Of a DNA stretch of 64,000 nucleotides, positions 9,791 to 21,411 are shown one piece after another. Location of the stretch: positions 3,472,001 through 3,536,000 of the forward strand of contig NW_025408672.1 in assembly GCF_020360975.1 (NCBI RefSeq). The letters run 5' to 3'. How positions within the stretch are numbered: position 1 is the stretch's first letter; every line of letters starts with the position of its first letter. The notes below the pieces were generated by a model, which did no database searches, had not been told where the DNA came from, and saw only the letters and a program-made list of their open reading frames with translations. A program made the translations under genes and the position numbers. Source of the stretch: Hirsutella rhossiliensis. Lineage: Eukaryota; Ascomycota; Sordariomycetes; Hypocreales; Ophiocordycipitaceae.

Positions 9791-12308
9791 TGAACGGGCA
9801 TAAGTGCCAATTTTCAGTCTGAGGGAAATCCACTAGTATACAATCCTGGGTAGGCCGCTGCTGCAGTTCCAACTGCGTTTCATCCTCCTTGGAAGCCTTC
9901 CGCTTCTTGCACCGCGGCTTAGGCATATCCGGTTCCTCATCCTTTCCCGCTCTATCTGGAGACTTCCCAGTAGCAGTTGCCGCCTTCTCTATAGCCTTCG
10001 TGCTCCGTTTTCGACTACGTCTCGTTTCCTGAAGAGGTTGTGGCGAAGTTGCTAAAGGAGAGGACGGAGTCGACGAAGGGTCAGGAAGCTGGTCAACTCC
10101 CTTCAGTAAATCCGAAGTGGCGCGGTCCGCTCGAGCGGCAGCATGCTCAGCGGCCTCACAGCCAGTCATGGATCGCCTTTTCGTGCTACCGTGGGATTTG
10201 AACCTCTTCAAGCCAGGCGGATGCAGTGCTTCAGGCAATTCCGGAGGTAGGAAAGCCCTTGACTGTACCTGCGCCCGGAAATCTGCAATTAGACGGTCAT
10301 TCTGTAAGCGAAAGAGCCTCGAGAACTCCTCTGCCTGCTGTCCGCCGAGGCTCCCTTGTACTTGAACGACCTCCAATCCCGATTGAAGAACCATGTTCCT
10401 ACCGCCATCTTGGTAACGATCCCCTGGATTTTTTGTGACCTCTGGAGCTGGCTTCTTTGCATAAGACATGGTCCAGCTGCGTACCACCGCAGGTCCGTCG
10501 AGTAACCAGCGTGGATGAAGGAGATTGAGTGGGATAGGCCAGGACCTGGCAACAGCCTCGTACAGCCAGTGTCGACAGGGCAGGCCGTATCTGAGTGGAA
10601 ACTCACACGCGAAGGGACATCCTGGTTCGTTGAGAAGGTCCAATGCCTCACGCTCCTTCTCGAGCTCGGTGTTTTGCCTCCATCTTAGAGCTTTTGCTGC
10701 CTCCCACTCCGGAGCTAGTTTGCTTAGGACATAGTGTGGAACCTTCCCGATAAGAAGGCGAAATGCAGCTCGGTCCAACAGCCTTGGGACGTCTGCCCTG
10801 CTCCGATCCTCGTCTTCAGTGATTTTTTGAGTCAATTTCTTCAAGCTTTCGGCCAGTTTTTGACAGGATGCTTGCAAGGGAAGTTGCCTGTTGAGAGACT
10901 GTTTGACCACAACGTGGTAACTTTCGTTCCTCTGGGTACTGTTGCATCCGAGGTTTGGGTATTTTCGTGTGTGTGCTCGGGCAAATTGCCGCTCTTTCGG
11001 TTTCCAGTTGTTCTCGAGATAAAGGCGTTCCGGCTCCCGAATTTCTGCGAGCAGCTTGCCTCGCCGTTTTTCGAGTTGCTCCTCATCGGGAGCTTGTATG
11101 TAATCCCAAACGAACCGAATAAGCTCTTCCCTCCGTTCCTTCGTATATTTGCCCGAGTCCAACAATCGCTTCTTGAAGTTCTCTGCGGCGTGCCATTCAC
11201 AGAGTTGCAAGATCTGCCCATCTCCACCCTCAGAATCCTGATCAGCCCTCGCTTGGGACGCTGCCATTGCGGCAGCGAGCCCTTTGGTTTGATCCCCGAG
11301 AACGACTTGAGGCGGTGGGCAATCGTACCAGACCAATTCTGCCAATTGGGCATTCACAAATTCGAAGGCCTCGGCTGATTCAGATGTTATAAAGACGAAA
11401 GCCAGAGGAAATGTCTTGCCTGTGTTTGTGATTCCCACTATGACGGATAAAGGCAAGTGGAGGCAATTGGTGTTGAACGTCGCATCGGTTTGCATGAGGA
11501 ATCCGCTGACGAATCTTCTACCCAGGCGGATCTGCTCGGAAGAACAGAAGAACAGATGCTCGAGTACCCGCGCTGTCCGTCGTCCTTGGTCGTCGACAAG
11601 GTATTTGAAGAAGCAACGAACACGGAAGTCTTCGAACTCCAAACAAGTAAGCAAGAGGTCAAGCGCCTCTTGACTGCTGCGTCTTCCTTCAGACCGGCTC
11701 AGGTTGTAGAACTACTTGGCGGAAAGACAATTGCCTAAGCCGTGTTGGTCGAGAATCCGGGTTGATTCAGTTGCCGATAGGCCGGCAGTCCGATGCGCGA
11801 GGGCAAGATCGACTGCTGCAGCGCGCTCTGGGATACGGGATCTATGACAGGCGTAATGGAAGGGATTTTGAAGTGGCGGATGCGTATGGTACGCGTAGGT
11901 GAAACCGACCACCCAGCCTTTTCGCTCCTCCACCCCTCTATGGCCGCTCCGGATAGTTTTGTAGGAGACATAAAGACTGTAGGGACACTCCTTGGCCTTT
12001 ATGTATGTGAGCTCCTTCTTTCGGTCCCCTCCCTCTATGACGGTGCTCGACAGCTTTCGAGTGTTTCGAGTGCCTCTACCGTGATGGAGGCAATTCACTC
12101 GGAGGCGGTCGCGTACCTTGCTGGCAGTGACGAGAGCGAAGCCCTGGGTGAAGGCATAGTCTTGGAACCAGCGAAGGGCTTCTTCGGGGCCGTTCACCTC
12201 GTCACCAGTAATGGGGGCGCGAAGATGCACTTGTGGCAGGGCTTCTACAGCTTTGTCGAAGGCGGAGCGGACGTCGTCAGGGAGGCTGTCGCGGTACTGG
12301 ATCTCCAT
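9783..12308 (-). pseudogene. MULE transposase, one in-frame stop
   Basis: Would encode an 841-residue DDE transposase that cuts and pastes the element. Frame is continuous from ATG at 12308 to 9783 except for a TAG at 11712-11714 (LSAK stop FYNLSR). The N-terminus (WFQDYAFTQGFALV..CPYSLYVSY) is FAR1/WRKY-like DNA binding. Catalytic candidates: D in MQTDATFNTN, D in VVLGDQTKGLAA, E in STQRNESYHVVVK. A SWIM-like C..CRHW motif follows (CEFPLRYGLPCRHW). The C-terminal 200 residues are basic and low-complexity, ending near DCILVDFPQTENWH. A CAG to TAG change would explain the stop, so this may be inactive by one base or read through at low level. Confidence 0.88.
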
Positions 12309-12429
12309 CGGGTTTGCTTTCGTGTCGGACGTGATGCTGGATCTCCTCCATTGAGCTTGATCAATTGAAGGACGCGATTCTTATTGCGACGCGCACCTGG
12401 CAAGGGGCAATTGACGGTTATCCTATTTG

Positions 12430-12522
12430 GGCTGTAGTCGAGGCGCGATGGCTTTTAACCCATGCTTAGCGCGATAATCCCTGAAATCTGTCTGTCCGAA
12501 CCTGTCTGTCCGGAGCCATCCC
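12430..12522 (-). repeat. MULE1 right terminal inverted repeat
   Basis: 93 bases, perfect reverse complement of 9698-9790. The transposase start at 12308 lies 121 bases inside, leaving a short promoter region. Confidence 0.95.
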
Positions 12523-12535
12523 GGACCACGAGAGG

Positions 12536-14501
12536 GTGATGAGAACGGCCGGGCTGCGAGATCCGTGCGTTCCGTCATTCCTTGAAAAGTTTGCCCAGCT
12601 GTTTCCCTGTGAACCTGCGGAAGGGGACCGTGTGTGTTCAAGACAGGCTGCTGGTATTGGCGATCAGTCCGGTTCGCGACCGGCTGTCCCTGTCGCCACT
12701 GTACATGTTGACCGGCTGTTTCCCTGTGAACCCGCGGAAGGGGACCGTGCGTGTTCAAGACAGGCTGTCGGATTTGGCGAGCAGTCCGGTTCGCGACCGG
12801 CTGTCCCCGTCGCCCTCGAAAAGATTGATCGGCTGTTTCCCTGTGAGTCTGCGGGTAGGGACCGTGTGCACTATAGACAGGCTGTCGAATTACGCGATCA
12901 GACCGGGTCGCACCTGGCTGTCCCTGTCGCTGATGGAAGAGCTAAGCTCCAACATCTCAGGCGTGTTGCTCGAGTCTTGAGGACGTCGAGGACGACGTCT
13001 CAGGAGGAGGGCACCGCTGTAACGGCACCAGCGTTACAGGAGTCACTGCAAGAGGCCCTGCTGGCGGCACAGCAAGGGGACGCCTTTGTTGCCCAGCAGA
13101 AGCAGCTTGTTAGTGTCCCTGGTAGCGTTACCGCCGGTGGGCTATCGTCAGAAGTCTGGAGCACCAATGACGAGGGGCTGTTGTGTTACCGCGAGAAGAT
13201 CTTCGTGCCTCTGGGTTTGAGAAACGAGATCCTAGTGTTGTTTCACGACGATGAGGTTGCCGGCCATCAAGGCGGAACCAAGACTTGCAAGCGGATCCAG
13301 ATGCAGTACTACTGGCCCGGATTACGTCGAGACGTGCGTCGTTATGTCTCTACCTGCCGCGAATGTCAGCTCGCAAAGCCGAGGCATCATAAGCCGTACG
13401 GGCTGCTAGCGCCACTGCCAGCGCCAAGCCGTCCGTGGCAAGAGATTTCGATGGACTTCATCACGGACCTCCCGCCGGTCCGATGTGAGAAGAAGATTTA
13501 CTCAGTATCCTGGTCGTGGTCGACCGCCTGACCCGCTACGCACGATACATTCCGGTGTCGTCGCGCATATCCAGTGATGGCTTGGCAGATGTGTTCCTGA
13601 GGGAAATCTTCAAGCATTATGGAATGCCTGATGGCATTGTCAGCGATCGAGGAGCCTATTTACGGGGCACTTCTGGGCCACGTTTTGCCATTTGCTTTAT
13701 TGCAAGCGACGCCTCAGCACGTCTTTTCATCCTCAGACTGATGGTCAAACCGAGCGGGTCAACCAGACGATCGAACAGTACTTACGGACTTTCTGCAACA
13801 AAGAGCAGTCCGACTGGATGGACAAGTTGCCATTAGCGGAGTTCACCTATAACACCTCATACCATGACACGGTGAAAGGAGCTCCAGCCGAGGTTTTGAT
13901 GGGCTATCAGCCACGGTCTAAGGGACATGTCAAGGGACAACTCGAAACCTTCAGCACTCGCGCGAGAGACCGAGTCCGAGGCCTCGGAGAACTTCATGAG
14001 CGTACGGCGCTCCTCATCACGAGGGCCCAAGAGCGCCAGGCGCGATACTACAATAAGGGACGGGAACCAATGTCCTTCCAAGAGGGCGATTGGGTTCTAA
14101 TCTCCACAAAAACCCTTCCGCTGCGGCGTCCGACTAAGAAGTTAACAGAGAAATATGTCGGGCCCTACCAGATTGAGCAAATCGTCGGAGGGCACAGGCT
14201 AGCCTATCGTCTTCGCCTACCATCGACCGTCAAGATTCATAATGTCCTGCCTATCAGCAGTTTGGAACCATACCGCAGCCGGGGTCAGCAGCCAGTTGAG
14301 CCTGAGGATCACCCGTTCATGATAGAATCTACGTACGACGTGGAACAAATCCTCGATCATTGCGGACCGAGAAGTCGCCGAAGATATCTGGTGAAGTGGA
14401 AAGGCCACGAAGACGAAGAGAACTCCTGGGTGTCCCGAAGTGACTTCGTCGACAAGAAGTTCCTGGTGGACTACGATCGATCTGTCGGCAAGGGAGCTTA
14501 A
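12536..14501 (+). pseudogene. gypsy integrase with chromodomain, frameshifted
   Basis: First piece (12536-13531) ends in the zinc-binding H2C2 part (HDDEVAGHQGG..CRECQLAKP) and the first catalytic Asp in SMDFITDLP. A frameshift near 13505 leads to VDRLTRYARYIPV and IVSDRGAYL (second Asp). A further shift near 13690 leads to HPQTDGQTERVNQ (catalytic Glu). The final piece (13692-14501) continues through the GPY-type region (YVGPYQIEQI) to a chromodomain, YDVEQILDHCG..YLVKWKGHEDEENSW, which in chromoviruses steers integration to heterochromatin. At least two frameshifts inactivate it. Confidence 0.85.
12598..12948 (+). repeat. three tandem 117-bp (39-codon) repeats in the gypsy reading frame
   Basis: Units start at 12598, 12715 and 12832 with GCTGTTTCCCTGTGA. 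Each encodes a diverged LFPCEPAEGDR..SRQA..PAVPVA block. The period is an exact multiple of three, so frame is kept. The block lies upstream of the integrase zinc finger. No known domain recognised. Confidence 0.85.
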
Positions 14502-14537
14502 GAGTTCGGGACGAACTCCTCGGAAGGGAGGGCAACC

Positions 14538-14735
14538 TGTCACGCGCTAGGAGAAGGAATACCTCCGAGATGTCTCGGAGTAGGCCGTCAGGAAACGGAG
14601 GATGTTATCATATAAGAAGGGTGCCTATTCTCGGGATTTTATGGGATCTTCAGAGATCAATGAATTGAATGATTGACCCCCGTTCCTCACTCTCTGTTTA
14701 GTTGTGTGCGCCTTACAATCACACTACCGTACACA
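14538..14735 (+). repeat. Gypsy1 3' LTR
   Basis: Begins TGTCACGCGC directly after a purine tract (GAAGGGAGGGCAACC, 14523-14537, probable polypurine tract) and ends in ACACA at 14735. About 198 bp. No partner LTR is in the window, so the right boundary rests on the TG..CA rule alone. Confidence 0.55.
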
Positions 14736-15029
14736 ATAAGTTATCATTCGGAATACACATTAGATTCGACTTCTGGGGCTCCTCTTTAGTCTCTGACGCG
14801 AAGAAGAAGTTAAATATAGCTTTACAGGCGACCATTCGAGCTCGCCGGCAGACTGGTTTCGAGACAGTCGGGTTATCTCAACTGCCCAAGAATGGCTACG
14901 TATACGGTAATCCCGTATGTTTCTTGCTCTATTCAGCATTTTCGCACCTCACGAAAGTCTCGTAGCATCTCTTGTATGTTATCGTAGGGCCGAGTGTGAT
15001 GTTGTGGGCATGGAGTATCTGCGAGAGAT
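14736..15029. other. non-coding spacer
   Basis: Between the gypsy LTR and a minus-strand ORF. AT-richer than the neighbours. I see no gene, repeat or element end in it. Confidence 0.4.
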
Positions 15030-15458
15030 TCAGCCATGACAACTGGAGGCGATGAAGGCATCCACGATTCCCCCCAATGCTATGTCTTCCTCTATAGATC
15101 GCTGGAGCATTTCGTCATCATCGAGACCGTGAAAGTGAACTGTATCCTCACTGCCAGGTAAAGACGACATATCCTCTAGGGGATGCGGCCGCCTAACTGC
15201 GCGGGCGAGGATATCGCTTGCAGTGTTATTCGCCTTTGTAGTGTCTACAAAGAATGGGTCTGCTTTAGGTTCTTTCAGGGCCTTTGTGAATGTCTCGTGG
15301 GACTCTTGGAGTGTGTAGAACTCAATATCACGCCCCGTATGTTGTAGCCAAGGCTTGAAATTCATCGTCTTGAGTTTCCCGTTGACTTCCTGCTTCTTGC
15401 TAGCGCTGTAATCCGCCCTTATACCCGCCATCTCGTCGCGAATTCGTTTGAGATGCAT
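15030..15458 (-). CDS. hypothetical 142-aa ORF
   Basis: Reads as a soluble protein: a basic N-terminus (HLKRIRDEMAGIRADYSASK), then a mixed helical segment and an acidic C-terminus ending EEDIALGGIVDAFIASSCHG. No domain recognised. Its 5' side runs straight into the Helitron B remnant at 15488, so the gene may be a captured or truncated 3' exon. A start upstream of 15456 is unlikely because Helitron-like sequence begins there. Coding status is uncertain. Confidence 0.35.
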   Translation of the reverse strand: MHLKRIRDEMAGIRADYSASKKQEVNGKLKTMNFKPWLQHTGRDIEFYTLQESHETFTKALKEPKADPFFVDTTKANNTASDILARAVRRPHPLEDMSSLPGSEDTVHFHGLDDDEMLQRSIEEDIALGGIVDAFIASSCHG

Positions 15459-15487
15459 CCGTAGCTCTCGCCGGGTTTGCCGCTTGG

Positions 15488-15575
15488 TATGCTCATCGCG
15501 GAAACGTCCTACGAGGCTTATGCCTATACGACTACGTTTCGCTCGTCAGGCTCCAACGCGTCGGCAAGGACGGGT
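15488..15575 (+). mobile_element. Helitron B remnant, left block
   Basis: Translated residues AHRGNVLRGLCLYDYVSLV match the linker of Helitron A (QHRGELLKGLCLYDYISIV, about 1258-1320). The nucleotide match is also visible. This is a second, diverged Helitron copy, later split by other insertions. Confidence 0.7.
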
Positions 15576-15854
15576 GCTCCTGTCACACATAGGATATCAG
15601 CCTCCAACAGTCTGACCCCCTATTCGCACAGTCCGTTTCCACATTTCCCCACAGAAACTTCTAGGAGGCATCATCAACGCATCAGTGGCTTCCAGATGAT
15701 CCGATCAGATGCTTCCATTCACTACCATTCCCTTCCATTCTCATATTCAGGCAGTCTATAAAGATCTCGCCTCTTTCCCACCTTAGATAGCAGAATCAAG
15801 AGTCTTCCAGTCCCTGATCTTTATGCCCACTTGCTCATCCTCCGTGCGATAGCT
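15576..15854. other. unassigned insertion inside Helitron B
   Basis: About 280 bp interrupt the alignment with Helitron A, which resumes at about 15855. The segment contains CCATTC-type short repeats near 15711-15740. No ORF, TIR or duplication could be assigned. Confidence 0.4.
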
Positions 15855-15915
15855 CCGGTGCCTGGGGAGAGGTGCCGTTCGAGAGCTGCTGGGTGGCGGG
15901 TAAAAACTGGGTGCA
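15855..15915 (+). mobile_element. Helitron B remnant, middle block up to the Copia1 site
   Basis: CCTGGGGAGAGGTGCCGTTC through AAAACTGGGTGCA aligns with Helitron A 1355-1402. The alignment continues on the far side of Copia1 at 22690. The last five bases, GTGCA (15911-15915), are the Copia1 target duplication. Confidence 0.75.
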
Positions 15916-16115
15916 TGTTGGATCCACCTGTGCACTAGGCACCGATCGCGCACGTATAACTAATCGACCGCGCTAGTCACGTGCGAGTAAGAGGTGAGAC
16001 ACAGGGAGGAAGGTCTTTGCACACAGTTTGTATGGGACACGTTTCCCTAGTTACACAAGATATAACCAATTGAACCAGTTCGAATAACCTCACTGCAGTG
16101 AAGAGCCTGTCCACA
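15916..16115 (+). repeat. Copia1 5' LTR
   Basis: 200 bp, TGTTGGATCC..CTGTCCACA. It matches the 3' LTR base for base once the nested element is removed. Confidence 0.93.
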
Positions 16116-16382
16116 CTGATCAGTGTCGCCCGGCAAAGGTGACACAGAACAGCAAGACGGAAGAGAGCTAACCTATCGTCACGCTCTGCAAAGCGAGCTC
16201 CTGACGATAGGATAGTTGCTACAACGCGCGGATTGCTACGAAGACTCTGCATCAGAGCCCACTCTAGTTATCCAACCGTGCCTAAGCTTTGCTGTCATCA
16301 GCGACCCTTAGGCGTGCCCTATCGCACATTGATAACCTCATTGACACCCTGTGCCCTGTTTCTCAGCACACAGCCTGTCAAT

Positions 16383-18067
16383 ATGTCTGACAATTCATCT
16401 GCCGCACTAGCCCCGGCAACAGCCCAGGATACCCCGGCCAACGTGTCTCTCGAAGACAGGCAACTCGTTGAACGGAACCTGACGATCGTGGAGCTCCTTC
16501 ACTCCCGATCAGGCATTTCGACGCGGATTTCCTCAACGAACCTATCACCCAAAGCTCCTCCCTTGTCCACCGCAACAGCTTCTTCTTAGGCTGTGTGGCA
16601 ACATACACGGTGGATAAACGTAACCACGGAATTGCCCTGCTTGGGGATCTGTATAACGACTTCACGGGATGGAGCTATGATGACTTCGAACTAATCAACC
16701 CACGCCTTAGATCAAGACTCCGGACGCTTCTCAGAATTAGGGGGATCTATATGGGCAAGGCCAACTCTAGCATCTCTCGAGCTTTATGTGGCCTTCTAAC
16801 AAGTAACGAACTTCCTGAATGGGATGAGAACGAGTTGCTTGGTCAAGAGGTTGCTGAAAACACCGTGGCATATAAGGTGAAACAGAAGCTGCTCCAAGGA
16901 ACTGTTAAAGCGGCTATATCGTCACCGGCACCGGTAGTAATCCAGCAGCCAACTATTACCCGACCGGCGGAACCGGAATCCCTCAGATCATTGAGACCCA
17001 TCAACCCGCTCAGCAAGAGCCTCAGCATCAATGGCGCGAATCCCTCGGTATCAGCAGACGCTCCCCGTACGGACTACCAACTTCCGAGATGCATACACGA
17101 GCATTCCACCTGTTCGATTCGAGAACGAGGAAGTTGAGGCCGATCTCACGATTAGATTCATTAAGATATGGGACAAGAAACTAGCCTATACCGGCGAACC
17201 ATACGATATCTTCGATGACAAGATCCGAAATTCATGAGCGTGTGCCGTCAAGCAAACATTCCTCCGTCTAAATTCCATGGTGTTTTCCCTTCGATTCTGG
17301 CCAAGGAAGCTCAGTCCTTCTTTCTACACGAAATCAGCACTGATTTAACCTTCGCTGAGATGTATCAGAAGATGAAAGAGCACTTTGACACCGAAATCAA
17401 CCAGAAGATGTATCATACCCACTGGAGCACCCTCACCTTCAGCCGACTTCGGGCTGAGATGCCCGGTAAGTCATCTGACGAGGTCCTCCAGGCCCTTCTT
17501 ACGAAATTGCGGCTCTGTAGGAGAGCACTCGGGGATAAGTCTGGCGGCGAAGGTGGCCTGATCGATGCAACGCTCAGGGCGTGCCGTGGTGTGCCTGAAT
17601 TCCGACTCGCGATATACTCTCCGCACCTACATTTGAGGGATTGGCATCACAGCTTCGATCATCGCTATCTGCCATGCAAGATGAACGATCTGAACAACCC
17701 AGTGGCCAATATCCCCAAGACCTGGATAGAGGACATGATCAGCACTTCGTGGATCGCAAATTTCAGCGAAATTCCGGCGGAACAAGAGGTCAATCACAAA
17801 GGCGTCAGCCAAATTGGAAGAAGAAATGCTACGTTTGCGGCAAGGAAGGTTGTTTCTCAACGAGACATCCTGAAAACGAGAGAAAAGCAGCCAAAGAGAA
17901 GTATCTACGAGAGAGGCTTCCACGGTCAATCTCGTTCGTATGCTATGTTCTTGGCTGACTATGAAGGGAATCACAGGATCAGGATGACTCGAGCACCGAG
18001 GAATCCGATGATTCTGACTCCTCTGACCCTTATGAATCGTTCTACGCTGCTGCGACCTTCTGTCCAA
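16383..18067 (+). pseudogene. Copia1 gag, frameshifted
   Basis: Starts ATGTCTGACAATTC at 16383. Gag-like pieces lie in successive frames (16383-16589, 16595-17137, 17031-17237, 17234 onward). A zinc-knuckle-like segment near 17828, CYVCGKEGCFSTRH, marks the nucleocapsid. Gag would form the virus-like particle that packages the RNA. At least four frame changes occur, so no full product is possible as read. Confidence 0.75.
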
Positions 18068-18139
18068 CGAAGCTTTCCATCATCGGATCTCTCAGTAGGC
18101 ATCAAGTTATTCAACAGTGACGAACCCACACAATTCATA

Positions 18140-21100
18140 CTAGATCGTTACTCTCAAGACTCGTTCCAAGGAATCATGCCGGACACAGGTGCGGCATGCA
18201 TATCGACGGAGGAATCGAACAACTGCGTGCTCTCCAACGAGAGATGCCCCAGTCCAATTCCGTGATGATCGCAAGCCCGAACCAGTTAGATTTGGTGCAG
18301 GAAGATTGGAAACACCACTTGGCGTGATCACCTTGAACACACCAGTGGGAGAGGTTGATTTTCATATAGTCAACGTGCCAACGCCATTCCTCCTATGCCT
18401 AGCTGATATGGATCGGCTCGGCGTATATTTAAATAACGTCACGAACGAGCTCGTTGGCAATGGTGTGAGCGTTCCAGTGATTCGAAGATGGGGTCACGCG
18501 TGGTTCTTCTTGCGGAAACAAGAGGCATCAGTGGCATATCTCACGGAGGCTGAATTGCGGCGCCTCCACACGCGTTTTGGTCATCCATCCGTGTATCGGC
18601 TGCACAAGCTGCTGAATTCGGCTGGCCATGATGTGGAAATCGAAGCTCTGGAAATGATCAAGAAGTTCTGCCACTACTGTCAGATGAAATCCGACCCGCC
18701 ACGAAGGTTCAAGTTCAGCTTGAAGGATGATTGTGACTTCAATTACGAAGTCATCGTTGATGTCATGACATTGGGTGGCAGACCAGTCCTCCATGTTGTT
18801 GATCAAGCCACTGCCTATCAGGCAGGAGATTCCTATCCAACATGACGGCCAAGGAAACGTGGCTCGCGTTGAAACAATGTTGGATGGATACATACCTTGG
18901 ACCACCCGATGTGATCACTCATGACGCAGGCACGAATTTCGCTGCTGCCGAGTTCCAAGCAGAAGCGAAATTGATGGGAATAACGTGTCATCAGGTGCCT
19001 GTGGAAGCACATTGGGCTGTTGGGAAGGTTGAGAAGTATCATGTGCCCGTCCGAAGAGCATATGATATATTAAAGGCAGAGCTGAAGGATACCGTGAGCC
19101 CTGATCAAGTCCTTCAAATGGCTTTCAAGGCTGTCAACGACACAGCCGGTCCGGATGGCCTCGTTCCAACCCTCCTCGTCTTCGGTGCTCTGCCTCGAAT
19201 GACGATGGATTCGCCGCCTACACCTTCCGCAATGGCAAGAGCTAAGGCGGTGTGGCGAACGATGTCAGAGCTGAGGAAGATCAACGCCCAGAGGAAGGTT
19301 CAGACCGCGTTAAATACGCGTAATGGGCCTGATACAGCGTTGCGCCTGCCCCTATCCCTGGCGCTAGGAAGCGAAGTTCGCGTATTTCGCGAGAAGCACG
19401 GATGGCAAGGCCCATATAAAGTGCTCGAGGTGACGGATACGGAAATCGCAGTTGACCTGGACAACGGACCAGCGAAATTTCGCAGTACATGCGTCCAACC
19501 GTACTATCGTCACCCGGAATCGCTCCTTCCTCAGTTGCAACCCGACCCTAGCCCTAGCCGCACAGACCCATCAACACAACAATCACTCCTTCCCTCAACA
19601 CAATCCGATCAACAACATCCTCTTCAAAACCCTCTTCCCCTTCCACCCACAACTCAACAACCTCTTCCTCTTCCTACCACAGAAGACCAACCCAAACCTT
19701 TCGAATACCCTGAGCCAAAGAGGCCGCGCAGGCGTGGCCGACCTAGGAAGGATGCTGCACAAAATGGCACATCAGAATCCACTATTGTTTGCTCACCCGT
19801 TCAATTTATCGTTCATCATGAAGCTAATGCGTTTCTTGTTCGAAAAGAAATGGAACATCTCGGCCTAGCCAAGCGGCTACGAGCTGAAGGAAAGATCACA
19901 AGCACCGGTTTCCCATTTGAAGCTTCCGACACACTCGAGCTCACGAACCTCCTCGCCGCTGGGGTCATTGTACCCGAAGAATTCGATGCGAATAAACATG
20001 GTGGATATCGTGTCTTCAAATCACGAATGGTCAGAGAGGTTAAGGAAGAAATACTGCAACGCCATACGAGAAATCACGCCTCGTTGTGCAAGGATACAAT
20101 GATGATGGGAAACGTGGATCCTCACACAAGCCCCTACCATCAGCCGGCCCGCACAACGCGTGGCCTTGGCCTTAGCACCGTTTCTCTGCACACGGGATAT
20201 GTTCATCATGATCAGAGACATCACGATGGCATACACACAATCCCAGACCAAGCTGGCCCGTGTCATCCTTGCAGCCCTTCCTCAAGAACTCAAAGAAGAT
20301 ATCCAGAGGAACAATCCTGCGAATCGTGAAGCCGCTATATGGCATCGCAGAGGCAGGAGCCCACTGGTTCAACACATATCACGACCATCACTGCCGCAAG
20401 CTTAATATGGAAACCTCTTCGTTTGACCCGTGCCTTCTGATCACGGCAAACAACATCGCCGACAAGGACCTGTTTGGCATCGCGGCCTTGCAAACGGATG
20501 ACACATTCATTGTTGGCACAGATGCATTTCTCAAGATCGAGGAGAAAGAACTCTGCTTTAAGGCCAAGCCAAAAGAGATTCTCCAAGAAGGTTCCATCTG
20601 CGACTTTAACGGCAGCCGCCTGACCATACAAAATGGCTGTGTCATCGTCAGGCAGAAGGGCCAAGCCCAAAACCTCGAGGAGATCAATCTTCAGGCATCA
20701 AGTAGGCATCAGGATTATGCTGCTCAACGCGCCCGGGGCATATATCGCTTCGATTTGCCAACCCGAAGCAACATACGATTGTTCCGTTGCGGCACAAGCC
20801 CAAGAGCCCGTTAATACCGACTTCAAGGCTTTGAACAAGCGGATTGAATGGCAGATCAACAATCCCGACCGTGGCCTATGTTACATACCCATCGATCTCG
20901 AGAGCGCGAAGATCTTTGTGTTCACCGATGGATCATTCGCCAACAATAAGGATTTAAGCTCTCAAATCGGCTTTGTGATTATCATCGCCAATGAGACCGC
21001 GCAATCAACCGATTCATTTTCCATCCGCGGAAACATTCTTCATTGAGCTCAACTAAATGCAAGCGCGTTACTCGAAGCGTTCTTGCATCAGAGATCTATG

Positions 21101-21411
21101 GATTGACATCGGGCTTCGATCTCGCATTTGTGATCAAGCAAACGGTCAATACGATCGCACAACGCCTTGATCTGAAGCAAATCCCGCTCGTCATTTGCAC
21201 AGATTCATATAGCCTCTATGAGTGCCTCGTCAAACTTGGCACCACAACAGAGAAGCGACTCATGATAGATATCATGGCGCTGAGGCAGGCATATGAATCA
21301 AGGGATATTGCGGAAATCCGTTGGGTCAACGGCGCAGATAACCCTGCCGATGCTATGACGAAGGCATCACAAACAGCGCCCTCACGCAGTTTATTAGCGA
21401 CAATCAGCTAA
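18140..21411 (+). pseudogene. Copia1 pol: protease, integrase, reverse transcriptase, RNase H
   Basis: Protease site MPDTGAA (about 18178-18198). Gag-pre-integrase block LRRLHTRFGHPS with CHYC zinc residues. Integrase residues VDVMTL, THDAGTNF and VEAHWAVGKVE. Between integrase and RT is a Pro/Gln-rich stretch (19540-19700) followed by an AT-hook-like RRRGRPRKD. The RT active site appears as LQTDDTFIVG (about 20490), a TDD variant. RNase H follows (FVFTDGSFA..LASEIYG..CTDSYSLYE), with stop at 21411. Frame breaks occur near 18240, 18840, 20050, 20290, 20700 and 21045; the last is a missing G in a TGG codon. Confidence 0.85.

Larger units (their letters stand above)
9698..12522 (-). mobile_element. 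MULE1, Mutator-like DNA transposon with intact ends
   Basis: Bounded by identical 93-bp TIRs at 9698-9790 and 12430-12522 starting GGGATGGCTCCGGACAGACA. It holds one transposase gene on the minus strand. The flanking 9-mers (GAAAACGGC left, GGACCACGA right) do not match, so the expected target duplication of about 9 bp is missing. Its right neighbour is the truncated gypsy fragment at 12523. Perfect TIR identity suggests a recent origin. Confidence 0.9.
12523..14735 (+). mobile_element. Gypsy1, 3' half of a Ty3/gypsy chromovirus
   Basis: Integrase, chromodomain and one LTR are present. Gag, protease, reverse transcriptase and the 5' LTR are missing because the element stops at the MULE1 right TIR. 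Loss during MULE1 insertion or by later recombination fits both the missing MULE duplication and the truncated retroelement. Confidence 0.8.

Noticed and set aside
10734..11378. 214-residue plus-strand ORF
   Set aside because: Lies antisense to the well-supported MULE1 transposase and shows no domain.
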